Counted from the first letter of the stretch, positions 19,232 to 28,972 are shown. The stretch is 64,000 nt of DNA from Zunongwangia profunda SM-A87 (GCF_000023465.1 NC_014041.1:186001-250000); one strand, 5' to 3'. Translations and numbers: made by a program. Notes: generated from the sequence alone by a model not told the origin.

Positions 19232-20452
19232 TTACTTTTCTTCTCCGTATTTATCGTATTCCGGATATAGAAAATTGTTATATGGAAAGCGAGTAATATG
19301 GATTTTACGCACCGCTTCGTAAACCTTCTTTCTAAAATGCTCCATATTTTCTTTTTCTAAAGCTGAAATAAATAATACATTATCACCAAGACGGTTCATC
19401 CAGGTTTGCTTCCATTCGGTTAGCGTGTAATGCGCGGTTGTTCTTTCGGTCATAAGATCGTCTTCAGCAATTTCTTCGGGTACATATTGATCGATCTTAT
19501 TAAAAACCATAACGCTTGGTTTATCTGAACTTTTTATTTCGTCCAAAATTTGGTTTACCGAGTCGATATGCTCTTCAAAATTAGGATGTGAGATATCTAC
19601 TACATGCAACAATAAATCGGCTTCTCTAACTTCATCTAAAGTCGATTTAAAAGACTCTACCAGCTGCGTAGGTAATTTTCTGATAAATCCTACCGTATCG
19701 GTTAAAAGGAACGGTAAATTGCGGATAACCACTTTTCTAACCGTTGTATCCAGTGTTGCGAAAAGTTTATTTTCGGCAAATACTTCACTTTTACTAATAG
19801 TATTCATTAAAGTAGATTTCCCCACGTTGGTATAGCCTACCAAAGCCACCCTAACAAGCTGACCGCGATTTCCACGCTGTACTTCCATTTGTTTGTCGAT
19901 GGTAGCGAGTTTCTTTTTCAACAAAGAAATTTTATCCCTAACGATACGACGGTCGGTTTCGATTTCTGTTTCCCCGGGACCACGCATACCAATACCCCCA
20001 CGCTGTCTTTCAAGGTGCGTCCACATTCCCGCAAGTCGAGGTAATAAATACTCATATTGAGCAAGTTCTACCTGGGTTCTTGCATAACTGGTTTGTGCGC
20101 GTTGTGCAAAAATATCAAGAATAAGATTGGTTCGATCCAGTACTTTACACTTTAGTATTTTCTCTATATTTTTTTGCTGCGCAGGGGATAGTTCGTCATC
20201 AAAAATGGCGGTACCAATTTCGTTTTCAGAAACGTAAATTCGTACTTCTTCCATCTTCCCAGACCCAATAAAGGTTTTTGGGTTAGGGAAATCCATTTTT
20301 TGCGAAAAACGTTTTGCAACCTCTCCGCCGGCAGTATAGGTAAGGAATTCTAGCTCGTCCAGATATTCCTCTAATTTATCTTCATTTTGGTCCTTAGTAA
20401 TGATCCCAATAAGAACCGCTTTTTCGTAACTTAAATCTGTTTTTTCAATCAT
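19232..20452 (-). CDS. hflX: GTPase HflX
   Basis: HflX is a cytosolic GTPase that binds the large ribosomal subunit and splits stalled ribosomes after stress. This copy has the N-terminal HflX domain with the diagnostic glycine-rich linker LERQRGGIGMRGPGETEIE, and then a TRAFAC GTPase domain with G1 (GYTNVGKST), the switch II region DTVGFIRKLP and G4 (FNKID). I chose the Met at 20452 (MIEKTDLSYEKAV), giving 406 residues; an in-frame upstream ATG at 20470 adds six residues that look non-native. The gene is alone between two terminators, so it is probably monocistronic. Confidence 0.95.
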   Translation of the reverse strand: MIEKTDLSYEKAVLIGIITKDQNEDKLEEYLDELEFLTYTAGGEVAKRFSQKMDFPNPKTFIGSGKMEEVRIYVSENEIGTAIFDDELSPAQQKNIEKILKCKVLDRTNLILDIFAQRAQTSYARTQVELAQYEYLLPRLAGMWTHLERQRGGIGMRGPGETEIETDRRIVRDKISLLKKKLATIDKQMEVQRGNRGQLVRVALVGYTNVGKSTLMNTISKSEVFAENKLFATLDTTVRKVVIRNLPFLLTDTVGFIRKLPTQLVESFKSTLDEVREADLLLHVVDISHPNFEEHIDSVNQILDEIKSSDKPSVMVFNKIDQYVPEEIAEDDLMTERTTAHYTLTEWKQTWMNRLGDNVLFISALEKENMEHFRKKVYEAVRKIHITRFPYNNFLYPEYDKYGEEK

Positions 20453-20518
20453 AACTACAAAGGTACACAATAGATTAGTATTGTGATTTAGCGTATAATT
20501 TTTTCAAAATAATTTAAC

Positions 20519-20550
20519 CAAAAAAAGCCTGTAATTAACTTACAGGCTTT
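20519..20550 (-). terminator. Terminator at the end of the suf gene array
   Basis: An 11-bp perfect stem (AAAGCCTGTAA and complement, loop TTAAC) runs into a seven-base T-rich tract on the minus strand. It lies just past the DUF3078 stop and ahead of hflX. Confidence 0.9.
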
Positions 20551-20572
20551 AAAATTTAGTATTTTATACCGT

Positions 20573-21469
20573 TTAGAAGCTGTAATTAAATCCTAAACCA
20601 AATACTTCTCTTACCTGAAATGCACCTACGGCATTATCGTCATAAATGGTCTGGAAAATAAAATTTGTTGAAAGTAGATCGTTGATTTTCATCTTTACAT
20701 TCATCGTGTAATCGATATCCACATTTTGGGGGTCTTCCAGATAGTTGGAATACAGGTTAAGGATGTTTTCCATTTTTACATTCTCGATAATATCGAATTT
20801 TGCATAAGCTGAAACGGAAGCACCAAGTTCAAATCGTGAAGAACTTCCCTTATCTACACCAAAATAATCACCATCCTGATAACCTTCTACACTGGTAAAA
20901 TCGGAATCTACGAATATAAATCTAGCTGTAGCCGGAGCGATGTTTACATAAAAGTTCTCACTTTTCTTCCAAAGCATACCGGGACCAAATTGAAGATAAG
21001 CAGGAGAAAAAAAGCTGGTACGCTCGGTACGAATAGTTTCCCCTGTTTCTGCATCTTTACTAAAGGTGTAGCCTTTGGTTACCTGAGTTCTGAAATTTGT
21101 AAAAAATGAGTAAAACCAATTAGAATCTTCTACCTGTTTACCGGCAACCGAATTAAACTCTAAGCGGTCACTGGTTTTTCTGGGAAACTCATCTCCTTTT
21201 TGTTTTGTAAGTCCGTAGTCTACCAAAATTTTAGAGTCCCAGGTAAAATCATCTTTTAGATAATTAAAATCATAATTAAAGATTAGGTTACCAGCGATGT
21301 TGGATGTCCCGCCACCGGTCCATTCGGCATTAAAGGCAGATTGATTAAAAAGTAGTTGGATGTTACCTTCGGTGGTCCAGCCTTCTTTTTGCTCATCACT
21401 ATCACTATCCTGGGCCTGTGCATTTAGAACACCTCCAAAAATTAATAGACTAAGTAAAATTTTTTTCAT
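20573..21469 (-). CDS. DUF3078 family outer-membrane protein
   Basis: The 298-residue product has a signal peptide (LLSLLIFGGVLNAQAQ). The mature part shows alternating short strands ending in FGLGFNYSF, as in a beta-barrel. The opening WTTEGNIQLLFNQSAFNAEW and TGGGTSNIAGNL are typical of DUF3078 proteins, which occur only in Bacteroidota and have no known job. It is the last gene of the minus-strand array, 20 bases after the DUF2480 gene, and is closed by a terminator. Whether it has a functional link to Fe-S assembly is unknown. Confidence 0.82.
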   Translation of the reverse strand: MKKILLSLLIFGGVLNAQAQDSDSDEQKEGWTTEGNIQLLFNQSAFNAEWTGGGTSNIAGNLIFNYDFNYLKDDFTWDSKILVDYGLTKQKGDEFPRKTSDRLEFNSVAGKQVEDSNWFYSFFTNFRTQVTKGYTFSKDAETGETIRTERTSFFSPAYLQFGPGMLWKKSENFYVNIAPATARFIFVDSDFTSVEGYQDGDYFGVDKGSSSRFELGASVSAYAKFDIIENVKMENILNLYSNYLEDPQNVDIDYTMNVKMKINDLLSTNFIFQTIYDDNAVGAFQVREVFGLGFNYSF

Positions 21470-21489
21470 AGGTTATAGTAGTATTTGGG

Positions 21490-22005
21490 TTAGTTTTTTG
21501 GCTTTTTATATAAGGGTACAGAGGAGCATGCTTCACCATACATAATACTTTTTACGATGGGTTGCAATTTGTTTATCAATAGCAAATAAGCATTTTTAGG
21601 GACAGGTTTGTTAGCACAACCTTTAATAATTACCGGTTTATCTGCTAGGGCTGAAAGATCCATTTGCTGAATAACCTCAGTATACAGAATGCTTTCCAAA
21701 TCCTCTAAACTGCCATTTACCGTTTTTTTTGCATAAGGCTGAAGGTAGGTCGCAATAAGCATATATGCCCAGGCAGGGATTATAGCCTCTGTACTACAAT
21801 ATAACGCGACGTAACAGTCCTGATATTGACTCCAATCGTAATTTTTTGCTTCTTCTCTAAAAGCACTTTCGCGCAGTACAAAACCTTCTAGCAACCAGCT
21901 TGAAATATCAAAAGTCACTCTTTGACCTTTTGGATAATAATCCTCAAGATTAAAAGTGACTAGTTTACTGTTTGCTACCCGATTTATAATTTCTTCTGTA
22001 GCCAT
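21490..22005 (-). CDS. DUF2480 family protein
   Basis: The 171-residue soluble protein has no signal peptide. It matches the Bacteroidota-specific DUF2480 pattern: NRVANSKLVTFNLEDYYP at the start, DISSWLLEGFVLREKAF-like text (here FVLRESAFREE), and a conserved Cys-rich end (KGCANKPVPKNAYLLL and GEACSSVPLYKK). The two conserved Cys positions are suggestive given its place in the suf array, 9 bases after the DUF59 gene, but no biochemical role is established. Confidence 0.85.
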   Translation of the reverse strand: MATEEIINRVANSKLVTFNLEDYYPKGQRVTFDISSWLLEGFVLRESAFREEAKNYDWSQYQDCYVALYCSTEAIIPAWAYMLIATYLQPYAKKTVNGSLEDLESILYTEVIQQMDLSALADKPVIIKGCANKPVPKNAYLLLINKLQPIVKSIMYGEACSSVPLYKKPKN

Positions 22006-22014
22006 GCATGTGTT

Positions 22015-22338
22015 TTATAATAGTCCTAATTCTAATTTAGCGCCTTCACTCATTAAATCCTGGCTCCACGGCGGATCGAAAGTAATTTCAACTTCACAAT
22101 CTTCAACTTCATCCAGTGATTTTACTTTTTCCTCAACCTCCCTTGGTAATGATTCGGCTACCGGGCAGTTTGGTGTGGTAAGGGTCATTAAGATTTTTAC
22201 ATCATAATCTGTACTTACCATAACATCGTAAATAAGCCCCAGTTCATATATATCTACAGGGATTTCGGGATCGTAAATAGTTTTTAAAACTTTTACGATT
22301 TTTTCTCCCAATTCCTGAGTGTCGATTTCCTGTTCCAT
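22015..22338 (-). CDS. DUF59/MIP18-family Fe-S assembly protein (SufT-like)
   Basis: The 107-residue protein is a single DUF59 domain, the small fold shared by SufT, PaaD and the eukaryotic MIP18 iron-sulfur targeting factor. The signature DPEIPVDIYELGLIYD is near the N-terminus, followed by TTPNCPVAESLP with the conserved Cys and by ITFDPPWSQDLMSEGAK. Its start is one base after the sufE stop, inside the suf operon. It probably helps insert or carry Fe-S clusters to target proteins. SufT in the strict sense is one likely name, but I cannot tell which subfamily. Confidence 0.88.
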   Translation of the reverse strand: MEQEIDTQELGEKIVKVLKTIYDPEIPVDIYELGLIYDVMVSTDYDVKILMTLTTPNCPVAESLPREVEEKVKSLDEVEDCEVEITFDPPWSQDLMSEGAKLELGLL

Positions 22339-22339
22339 T

Positions 22340-22768
22340 TTATTTTAATTGGGTTTGATATGCTATTGCATACATTTTTAGTTGTTTGATCATACTTACC
22401 AGCCCGTTGGCTCGGGTGGGGGATAAGTGTTCTTTTAATCCAATTTCATCGATAAACTGGGTATCTGCTTCCAGAATATCAGACGGATGATGCCCGGAAA
22501 AAGCTCTGATTAAAATCGCTACGATACCTTTGGTTATAATCGCATCACTATCTGCTGTGAATTCAAGCTTCTCCCCATTTAATTCGGCATGAACCCAAAC
22601 TTTACTTTGGCATCCTTTAATTAGATTTTCTTCGATTTTATATTTTTCGTCGATCAACGGAAGGGATTTTCCAAGTTCGATCATATATTCATAACGCTGC
22701 ATCCAATCCTCGAACATCGAAAATTCATCTATGATTTCTTCCTGTATTTCTCGTATAGACTTACTCAC
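22340..22768 (-). CDS. sufE: SufE family sulfur acceptor
   Basis: The 142-residue protein is SufE, which takes sulfane sulfur from the SufS cysteine desulfurase and hands it to the SufBCD scaffold. The acceptor Cys is in LIKGCQSKVWVHAE (about residue 52), and the FSGHHPSDIL segment is typical. It is followed one base later by the DUF59 gene and its start overlaps the upstream META-like gene by 8 bases, so translation is likely coupled. Confidence 0.93.
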   Translation of the reverse strand: MSKSIREIQEEIIDEFSMFEDWMQRYEYMIELGKSLPLIDEKYKIEENLIKGCQSKVWVHAELNGEKLEFTADSDAIITKGIVAILIRAFSGHHPSDILEADTQFIDEIGLKEHLSPTRANGLVSMIKQLKMYAIAYQTQLK

Positions 22769-23261
22769 TTTTTTCGGTTTTTATAAGGCTAATTAAAACC
22801 TTGTTATCATTTGATAATAACTTAAGCTCTTTTTCAGAAAAACTGAACTTCTCTATTTTTGGTAACACTTTAGAGATTGTATTTTCATTATCCATTGCTC
22901 CCTGGCAAAACTTCCTGGTACTAATGGCATTAGAAAATTGAAGTTTGTTTTTGCCAATTTCGTATTCGGCAGTTATGTTATTACAATCCGTAGTAATAGC
23001 TAACCTTTTTTCTTCTGAATTAAAGTCAAATATAAGATTCCCGAGATTTTCAGTGTTATTATTCAGGGTTTTAACCGAATATTTACCTGAAATTTCAGAA
23101 TTGTTTAACGTTTTTCGTTCGGTTTGGCTAATATTGGGCGTTTCTTTTGGTTGATGTTCCTGTTTACAAGCGCTTAAAAGAATGGAACTGAAAATCGCTA
23201 AAATCGCCAAAGATCTAAGTGAGCATGGTTTTAGCTTTGACAACGGCTTTGATAAATACAT
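22761..23261 (-). CDS. META-domain-like lipoprotein inside the suf operon
   Basis: The product has a lipoprotein signal (LAILAIFSSILLSAC) and a domain like META/HslJ: a G.Y.V start, ITTDCNNITAEY with the conserved Cys-Asn, TRKFC, then LPKIEKFSFSEKELKLL. The ATG at 23261 (166 residues) overlaps the sufS 3' end by 47 bases and gives a long N-region; an in-frame TTG at 23210, after the sufS stop, gives a shorter signal and may be the real start. The gene lies between sufS and sufE and overlaps the latter by 8 bases. The job of an outer lipoprotein in an Fe-S operon is unknown. Confidence 0.7.
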   Translation of the reverse strand: MYLSKPLSKLKPCSLRSLAILAIFSSILLSACKQEHQPKETPNISQTERKTLNNSEISGKYSVKTLNNNTENLGNLIFDFNSEEKRLAITTDCNNITAEYEIGKNKLQFSNAISTRKFCQGAMDNENTISKVLPKIEKFSFSEKELKLLSNDNKVLISLIKTEKSE

Positions 23262-24453
23262 CTATTTCTTCTTTTGTATTATAAAACGAAAAAGAAGCGC
23301 GAACCGTACCTGGAATTTTATAAAAATCCATAATAGGTTGTGCACAATGGTGCCCGGTCCTCACTGCTATACCCAATTTGTCGAGAATAGTACCAATATC
23401 ATACGGATGCATCCCGTTAATATTAAAAGAAATTACTGCTGTTTTTTCCTTTGAAACTCCGTAAATCTCCATTCCGTCGATTTCCAGAAGTTTTTTAGTA
23501 GCATAATGAAGCAATTCTTCTTCGTAAGCAGCAATTTTTTCGATACCTATGGTATTGATGTAATCTAGCGCTGCTCCAAAAGCGATACCTCCACAGATAT
23601 TAGGGGTCCCGGCTTCAAATTTATGGGGAAGATCGGCATAAGTAGTTTTTTCAAAAGTTACCGTAGCGATCATTTCGCCACCGCCCTGATAGGGTGGTAA
23701 TTTAGTAAGCCATTCTTCTTTTCCATAGAGCATGCCCACCCCTGTAGGACCACACATTTTATGTGCAGAAACCACGTAAAAATCGACATCTAAGGCCTGA
23801 ACATCTGCTTTAATATGTGGCGCAGCCTGCGCACCATCAACTAAAACGGCAGCATCGTATTGGTGAGCTTTGTCGATTATTTTTTTAATAGGATTTACGG
23901 TACCTAAAGCATTAGAGACATGGTTCACAAATACAAGCTTTGTTTTTTCTGAAAGTAATTCTTCGAAAGCAGGATAGATTAATTCTCCTTCCTGATTCAT
24001 GGGAATGACTTTTAAAACAGCTCCGGTTTTTTCAGCTAAAATTTGCCACGGTACAATATTAGAATGATGCTCCAAGGCAGAAACGATAATTTCGTCCCCT
24101 TTATGCAGTAAAGAAGCAAAACCGTTGGCTACAAGATTGATCCCATGGGTAGTCCCTGAGGTGAAAATGATTTCATGGGTCTTTTTAGCATTAAAATGCT
24201 CCTGGATTTTTTTACGTGCCTGTTCATATTTATCCGTAGCCTCCTGTGATAAAGCGTGTACACCACGATGAATATTCGCATTATAATTAGAATAATAATC
24301 TACGATAACATCGATTACCTGTTGTGGTGTTTGCGAAGTTGCAGCGTTATCAAAATAAACGAGAGGATACCCGTTTATTTCTCGTTTAAGAATAGGGAAA
24401 TCCTTTCTGGTTTTTTCTACGTTATATGCTAATGCTTCAGTAGCTGTACTCAT
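23215..24453 (-). CDS. sufS: Cysteine desulfurase SufS
   Basis: This 412-residue pyridoxal phosphate enzyme takes sulfur from cysteine for Fe-S cluster assembly. Visible motifs are the N-terminal YFDNAATSQTP and ANIHRGVHALSQ segments, the PLP-site TSGTTHGINLVA, the internal SALEHHSNIVPWQ, the Schiff-base Lys in VVSAHKMCGPTGVG, and the active-site Cys loop RTGHHCAQPIMD. Length and motif order are those of group II (SufS/CsdA) enzymes. It lies 49 bases after sufD. Confidence 0.96.
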   Translation of the reverse strand: MSTATEALAYNVEKTRKDFPILKREINGYPLVYFDNAATSQTPQQVIDVIVDYYSNYNANIHRGVHALSQEATDKYEQARKKIQEHFNAKKTHEIIFTSGTTHGINLVANGFASLLHKGDEIIVSALEHHSNIVPWQILAEKTGAVLKVIPMNQEGELIYPAFEELLSEKTKLVFVNHVSNALGTVNPIKKIIDKAHQYDAAVLVDGAQAAPHIKADVQALDVDFYVVSAHKMCGPTGVGMLYGKEEWLTKLPPYQGGGEMIATVTFEKTTYADLPHKFEAGTPNICGGIAFGAALDYINTIGIEKIAAYEEELLHYATKKLLEIDGMEIYGVSKEKTAVISFNINGMHPYDIGTILDKLGIAVRTGHHCAQPIMDFYKIPGTVRASFSFYNTKEEIDVFIKAVVKAKTMLT

Positions 24454-24501
24454 ATCTTAAAGTTTTTGCTGAATAAAAAGGGCTACTTCAAAAATAGGTT
24501 T

Positions 24502-25815
24502 CTATAGGTTGAAACCCAGTTCAACCCCAAGTTTTTCAGCAATAAGATTATTGATTCTTTTCTTGATTTCTGGAATTTTTACACTTTCTAATACGTTGTT
24601 AGCGAAAGCATACATTAATAATCCACGAGCTTCTTTTCTGGGAATTCCTCTTGATTGTAGATAAAATAATGCTTCTTCATCTAACTGCCCGATCGTACAA
24701 CCGTGACTGCAACGTACATCATCTGCAAAGATCTCTAGCTGGGGTTTGGAGTTGATAGTTGCCTTATCATCTACCAGGATGTTATTGTTAGCTTGATACG
24801 CGTTGGTTTTTTGAGCCTCTTTTTCTACAACCACTTTCCCGTTAAATACTCCAACAGATTTATCTGAGAAAATTCCTTTATAATCCTGATGGCTTTCACA
24901 GTTAGGATAGATATGGTGAACAAGTGTGTTATGATCTACATGCTGTTTCCCCTCAATAATGGTAACTCCTTTCATGGTCGAGTCGATACGCTCTCCCTTT
25001 TGATAGAAGTTAAGATTGTTTCTGGTAAGGTTCCCACCAAAAGAAAAGGTATGTACAGAACAGTTACTCTCGTCTTTTTGCTCGATAAATGTATTATCGA
25101 TTAAAGAAGAAGTTTCTTTATCATTCTGGATTTTATAATAATCTACAATGGCCCGGCGATCTGCAAAAATTTCAGTAACCGAATTGGTTAACACCGGATG
25201 ACTGGTTAAACTTTGGTGTTTTTCGATAATTTGAACATGAGAGTTCTCATCGACCACAATAAGGTTTCTTGGCTGAAGCAATAAAGATGATTCATTTCCT
25301 GTAGAGAAATTAATGATCTGAATAGGCTTATCTGCCATTATATTTTTATGAATATGTATATAAGCACCCTCTTTGGTAAATGCAGTATTTAGGGCATTAA
25401 GACCATTTTTTGGAGCAAGTTTGTTAAAGTAATTATCGATAACCGGTTTGAATTTGTCCTTATTTAATGCAGAAGACATTAAACAGACATCAATTTTATC
25501 GTGTGTGGTATTTGATAAATGAGATGAATAAATACCATCGATAAATACCAAATCATAGGTGTCTATATCATGAATAAGGTACTTTTTTATCTGGCTGTAC
25601 TCTATCGCATTTTCTTCTTTTGGGAAAATGCTATAGTCATGTTTAAGAGTAGATTTTAGAGAAGTATATTTCCAGGCTTCCTCTTTTTTGCTAGGGAAAC
25701 CAATGGTTTCAAAATCTTTTATTGCCTGACTTCTTATTTGATGAACATCATCACCTACCTGATATTGCTCGTCGAAAGCTAAAAATGATGATACTAATTT
25801 ATCTTTTAATTCCAT
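24502..25815 (-). CDS. sufD: Fe-S cluster assembly protein SufD
   Basis: The 437-residue protein is SufD, which forms the SufBC2D scaffold on which clusters are built. The N-terminal region has EEAWKYTS; the C-terminal right-handed beta-helix half carries QTNAYQANNNILVDDKA, PQLEIFADDVRCSHGCTIG (the conserved Cys-His) and LDEEALFYLQSRGIPRKEA. The gene lies between sufC and sufS, in the usual order. Confidence 0.95.
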   Translation of the reverse strand: MELKDKLVSSFLAFDEQYQVGDDVHQIRSQAIKDFETIGFPSKKEEAWKYTSLKSTLKHDYSIFPKEENAIEYSQIKKYLIHDIDTYDLVFIDGIYSSHLSNTTHDKIDVCLMSSALNKDKFKPVIDNYFNKLAPKNGLNALNTAFTKEGAYIHIHKNIMADKPIQIINFSTGNESSLLLQPRNLIVVDENSHVQIIEKHQSLTSHPVLTNSVTEIFADRRAIVDYYKIQNDKETSSLIDNTFIEQKDESNCSVHTFSFGGNLTRNNLNFYQKGERIDSTMKGVTIIEGKQHVDHNTLVHHIYPNCESHQDYKGIFSDKSVGVFNGKVVVEKEAQKTNAYQANNNILVDDKATINSKPQLEIFADDVRCSHGCTIGQLDEEALFYLQSRGIPRKEARGLLMYAFANNVLESVKIPEIKKRINNLIAEKLGVELGFNL

Positions 25816-25891
25816 TTTCTTCTGTTTATCAGTTGTAATACAAATTCTTAGGGAGATCGAAAAACCGACCTGTTTTTATAGAATTTCGATA

Positions 25892-26644
25892 TTAAACTGC
25901 TTTTTCTTGCTTAATCCAGTCGTAACCTCTTTCTTCTAATTCGTAAGCAAGTTCTTTTCCGCCTGTTTTAACGATTTTACCATCGATTAACACGTGTACA
26001 ACATCTGGTACAATATAATTTAAAAGTCTTTGATAGTGTGTAATTACAAGAACGGCATTGTTTTCAGTTCTTAATTTATTCACCCCATTTGATACAATTC
26101 TTAGCGCATCGATATCCAAACCAGAGTCTGTTTCGTCCAAAATAGATAATTTTGGCTCTAGCATTGCCATTTGGAAAATCTCGTTTCTCTTTTTCTCTCC
26201 ACCAGAAAATCCTTCGTTTAATGATCTGGATAAAAATTTACGATCGATTTCCAGTAACTCAGATTTTTCACGAATAAGCTTAAGCATTTCGTTAGCTGGC
26301 ATATCGTCTAAACCATTAGCTTTACGATGTGCGTTGATTGCAGTCTTCATAAAGTTAGTTACCGATACTCCTGGAATTTCCACCGGGTATTGAAAAGAAA
26401 GAAAAATACCTTTATGAGCTCTTTCCTCTGGATCAAGTTCAGCAAGGTCTTCGTTTTCAAAAATGATTTCACCATCTGTCATTTCGTATTCTTCTCTACC
26501 TGCAATGACAGAAGATAAAGTACTTTTTCCAGATCCGTTAGGACCCATAATAGCGTGTACTTCACCCGGGTTAATCTCAAGATCGATTCCCTTTAGAATT
26601 TCTTTTCCTTCTATACTTGCGTGTAAATTCTTTATCTTAAGCAT
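25892..26644 (-). CDS. sufC: Fe-S cluster assembly ATPase SufC
   Basis: The 250-residue protein is the ABC-type ATPase of the SufBCD complex. It has Walker A (GPNGSGKST), a Q-loop ([12 protein letters not shown]), the variant signature [11 protein letters not shown] and Walker B ending in DETDSGLD. The EKKRNE signature, with Lys-Lys, is diagnostic for SufC among ABC proteins. No membrane segment is present, in line with a soluble scaffold ATPase. Confidence 0.97.
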   Translation of the reverse strand: MLKIKNLHASIEGKEILKGIDLEINPGEVHAIMGPNGSGKSTLSSVIAGREEYEMTDGEIIFENEDLAELDPEERAHKGIFLSFQYPVEIPGVSVTNFMKTAINAHRKANGLDDMPANEMLKLIREKSELLEIDRKFLSRSLNEGFSGGEKKRNEIFQMAMLEPKLSILDETDSGLDIDALRIVSNGVNKLRTENNAVLVITHYQRLLNYIVPDVVHVLIDGKIVKTGGKELAYELEERGYDWIKQEKAV

Positions 26645-26686
26645 AATTATTTGGTATACATTTAGGCCAAGCCTAAACTATGTTTG

Positions 26687-27076
26687 TTATTCCTGTCTTT
26701 TATTTCTTATGCTATCGGTAAGGATAGCTACAATTTCTCGTAATTCTATATTTTTTTTGATACCGGTTTGTCTTGGACTTTGTTTTATTTTTCCTTTAAC
26801 CTTTACCGGAACCATTTCGAAATCATCAGTTTTATAAGCTTCAACTTGTTTTCCTAAATTTCGGCTTAAGCTGTCTATTTCGACATTGTATATAAAGTCA
26901 TCGCCTCTTAAAATGGCGTCTTTTTCAGTGAAAATGAATTTACCACTTACTGTGGGTACGGTATCCTGTTCAGTCTCTTCCTCTGCAGTATTATTTTCCT
27001 GCACCGCCTTTGCAGTATCATCTTTACAGGATGCAATTGTGAAAAGCACTAAAAATATAAACAGAACTTTCTTCAT
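26687..27076 (-). CDS. Small lipoprotein between sufB and sufC, unknown function
   Basis: The 129-residue product has a lipoprotein signal (MKKVLFIFLVLFTIASC, Cys17), an acidic linker (ENNTAEEETEQD), then a compact basic and beta-rich domain (about residues 43-125) with F.VE....VKVKGKI text that could be an OB-like barrel. It lies 20 bases after sufB and 42 bases before sufC, with no terminator or promoter seen, so it should be co-transcribed. No named family is recognised. Confidence 0.72.
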   Translation of the reverse strand: MKKVLFIFLVLFTIASCKDDTAKAVQENNTAEEETEQDTVPTVSGKFIFTEKDAILRGDDFIYNVEIDSLSRNLGKQVEAYKTDDFEMVPVKVKGKIKQSPRQTGIKKNIELREIVAILTDSIRNKRQE

Positions 27077-27095
27077 TTTCTACAACTTAGATCGC

Positions 27096-28541
27096 TTATC
27101 CTACAGAACCTTCTAATGAAATCTCTAATAGTTTTTGTGCTTCTACAGCGAACTCCATCGGCAGTTTATTTAATACTTCTTTACTAAAGCCATTAACGAT
27201 TAGAGCAATTGCTTTTTCAGTGTCAATTCCTCGCTGATTACAGTAAAAAATCTGGTCTTCACCAATTTTACTGGTCGTGGCTTCGTGCTCTACCTTTGCG
27301 GTTTTGTTTTTTGCCTCGATATATGGGAAAGTGTGTGCACCGCAAGCGTTGCCCATTAAAAGGGAATCACATTGTGAAAAGTTTCTTGCATTGTCTGCAC
27401 GCGGATTTATTTGTACCAAACCACGATACGAATTTTGCGATTTCCCTGCAGAGATTCCTTTAGAGATAATGGTGCTCCTGGTGTTTTTACCAAGATGAAC
27501 CATTTTTGTTCCTGTATCAGCTTGCTGATAATTATTTGTTACCGCGATTGAATAAAATTCTCCAACTGAATTATCTCCTTTTAGGATACATGAAGGGTAC
27601 TTCCAGGTAACTGCAGATCCTGTTTCGACCTGTGTCCAGGAGATTTTTGCATTTTTCTCGCAAAGACCTCTTTTGGTAACAAAGTTAAAAACTCCTCCTT
27701 TACCATCTTTTCCGCCTGGGAACCAGTTTTGTACGGTGCTGTATTTTATTTCAGCATCATCTAAAGCTACTAGTTCTACTACGGCAGCGTGCAACTGATT
27801 TTCGTCACGCATTGGAGCGGTACAACCTTCAAGGTAGCTCACATAGCTGCCTTCATCTGCAATGACTAAAGTTCTTTCAAATTGCCCGGTTCCTGCCTGA
27901 TTAATTCTGAAATATGTAGAAAGTTCCATCGGGCAACGAACGCCTTTTGGAATATAACAGAAAGACCCATCACTAAAAACAGCCGAATTTAATGCTGCGT
28001 AGAAGTTATCCTTCTTAGGAACAACAGAGCCTATATATTTTTTAACTAATTCAGGATGTTCTTTAATAGCTTCTGAAATCGAACAGAAAATAATACCTTT
28101 TTCAGCCAGTGTCTTTTTAAAAGTAGTGGTTACAGAAACTGAATCCATGACCACATCTACGGCAACTCCAGCTAGTTTTTTCTGCTCGTCTATAGAGATG
28201 CCTAGCTTTTTAAAAGTATCCAGCAACTCGGGATCAACTTCATCTAAACTATCGTATTTAGGTTTTTTGTTAGGAGCCGAGTAGTAAGAAATATTTTGGA
28301 AATCTGGTTTTTTATAGTGCACGTTTGCCCATTCAGGCTCTTCCATTTGTTCCCATGCTCTAAAAGCTTCCAGTCTCCATTCTGTCATCCATTCCGGTTC
28401 TTCTTTCTTTTTAGAGATTGCTCTAACAATATCCTCGTTTAAACCAACAGGAAAGGTATCAGATTCTATATCTGTATAAAATCCGTACTCATATTCTTTG
28501 GTTTCGAGTTCTTTTTTTAAGTCGTCTTCAGTGTATGCCAT
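27096..28541 (-). CDS. sufB: Fe-S cluster assembly protein SufB
   Basis: The 481-residue protein is SufB, the central scaffold of the SufBCD complex. Visible motifs include [50 protein letters not shown], the [16 protein letters not shown] segment and RTSIISKG-like text (here [12 protein letters not shown]). The C-terminal region carries [17 protein letters not shown], with the conserved Cys, and [10 protein letters not shown]. It is downstream of sufA and the four-helix gene. Confidence 0.97.
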   Translation of the reverse strand: MAYTEDDLKKELETKEYEYGFYTDIESDTFPVGLNEDIVRAISKKKEEPEWMTEWRLEAFRAWEQMEEPEWANVHYKKPDFQNISYYSAPNKKPKYDSLDEVDPELLDTFKKLGISIDEQKKLAGVAVDVVMDSVSVTTTFKKTLAEKGIIFCSISEAIKEHPELVKKYIGSVVPKKDNFYAALNSAVFSDGSFCYIPKGVRCPMELSTYFRINQAGTGQFERTLVIADEGSYVSYLEGCTAPMRDENQLHAAVVELVALDDAEIKYSTVQNWFPGGKDGKGGVFNFVTKRGLCEKNAKISWTQVETGSAVTWKYPSCILKGDNSVGEFYSIAVTNNYQQADTGTKMVHLGKNTRSTIISKGISAGKSQNSYRGLVQINPRADNARNFSQCDSLLMGNACGAHTFPYIEAKNKTAKVEHEATTSKIGEDQIFYCNQRGIDTEKAIALIVNGFSKEVLNKLPMEFAVEAQKLLEISLEGSVG

Positions 28542-28577
28542 TTCAGTATTTTATAATTCAAGGTTCAAAATTCAACG

Positions 28578-28967
28578 TTATTTAAATTTTGTTCCTTTAA
28601 AATCACTCTTTTGCAAATAATCTATAAAACCATTTATTTGCCTGCTCAATGAAATAACTTTGGTCTTAAAGTCTTCAAAATCATCATCATTTAAATATCC
28701 ACGGTCAAATGCTCTATATAATTGTGATCTGGTTTCTCCACAAGATGCTTTTGCAATAGAAAGAAATTGAATAAATTCTCTATTTCCATTTCTTTCGAAT
28801 CCTTCTGCTATATTATCCATTATGGAACCTGAGGATCCATTTAATTGATTATATAGTTTAAAATCATTTTTAAGGTTTGTATTCTTTTTCGTTTCGTAAA
28901 CAATCCTACAGATTTCTCTGGCCTTTTGCCAAATTTCTAAATCTTCAAATTGTTTAATTGTTGCCAA
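28578..28967 (-). CDS. Four-helix-bundle (S23-type) protein inserted in the suf operon
   Basis: The 129-residue protein is of the four-helix-bundle family first seen encoded in 23S rRNA intervening sequences. The motifs are FEDLEIWQKAREI, QLNGSSGSIMDNIAEGFERN, EFIQFLSIAKASCGETRSQL and a final helix. It has no known catalytic role. It sits between sufA and sufB, where no such gene belongs, and its flanks are AT-rich with repeated TTCAA-type words and a perfect 20-base palindrome at 28973-28992. It may have arrived as a small mobile module. It is not itself an rRNA insertion here, since no rRNA is near. Confidence 0.9.
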   Translation of the reverse strand: MATIKQFEDLEIWQKAREICRIVYETKKNTNLKNDFKLYNQLNGSSGSIMDNIAEGFERNGNREFIQFLSIAKASCGETRSQLYRAFDRGYLNDDDFEDFKTKVISLSRQINGFIDYLQKSDFKGTKFK

Positions 28968-28972
28968 TTTTG

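Noticed and set aside
28578..28967. An rRNA intervening sequence around the four-helix gene
   Set aside because: There is no rRNA sequence around it; both flanks are suf genes.
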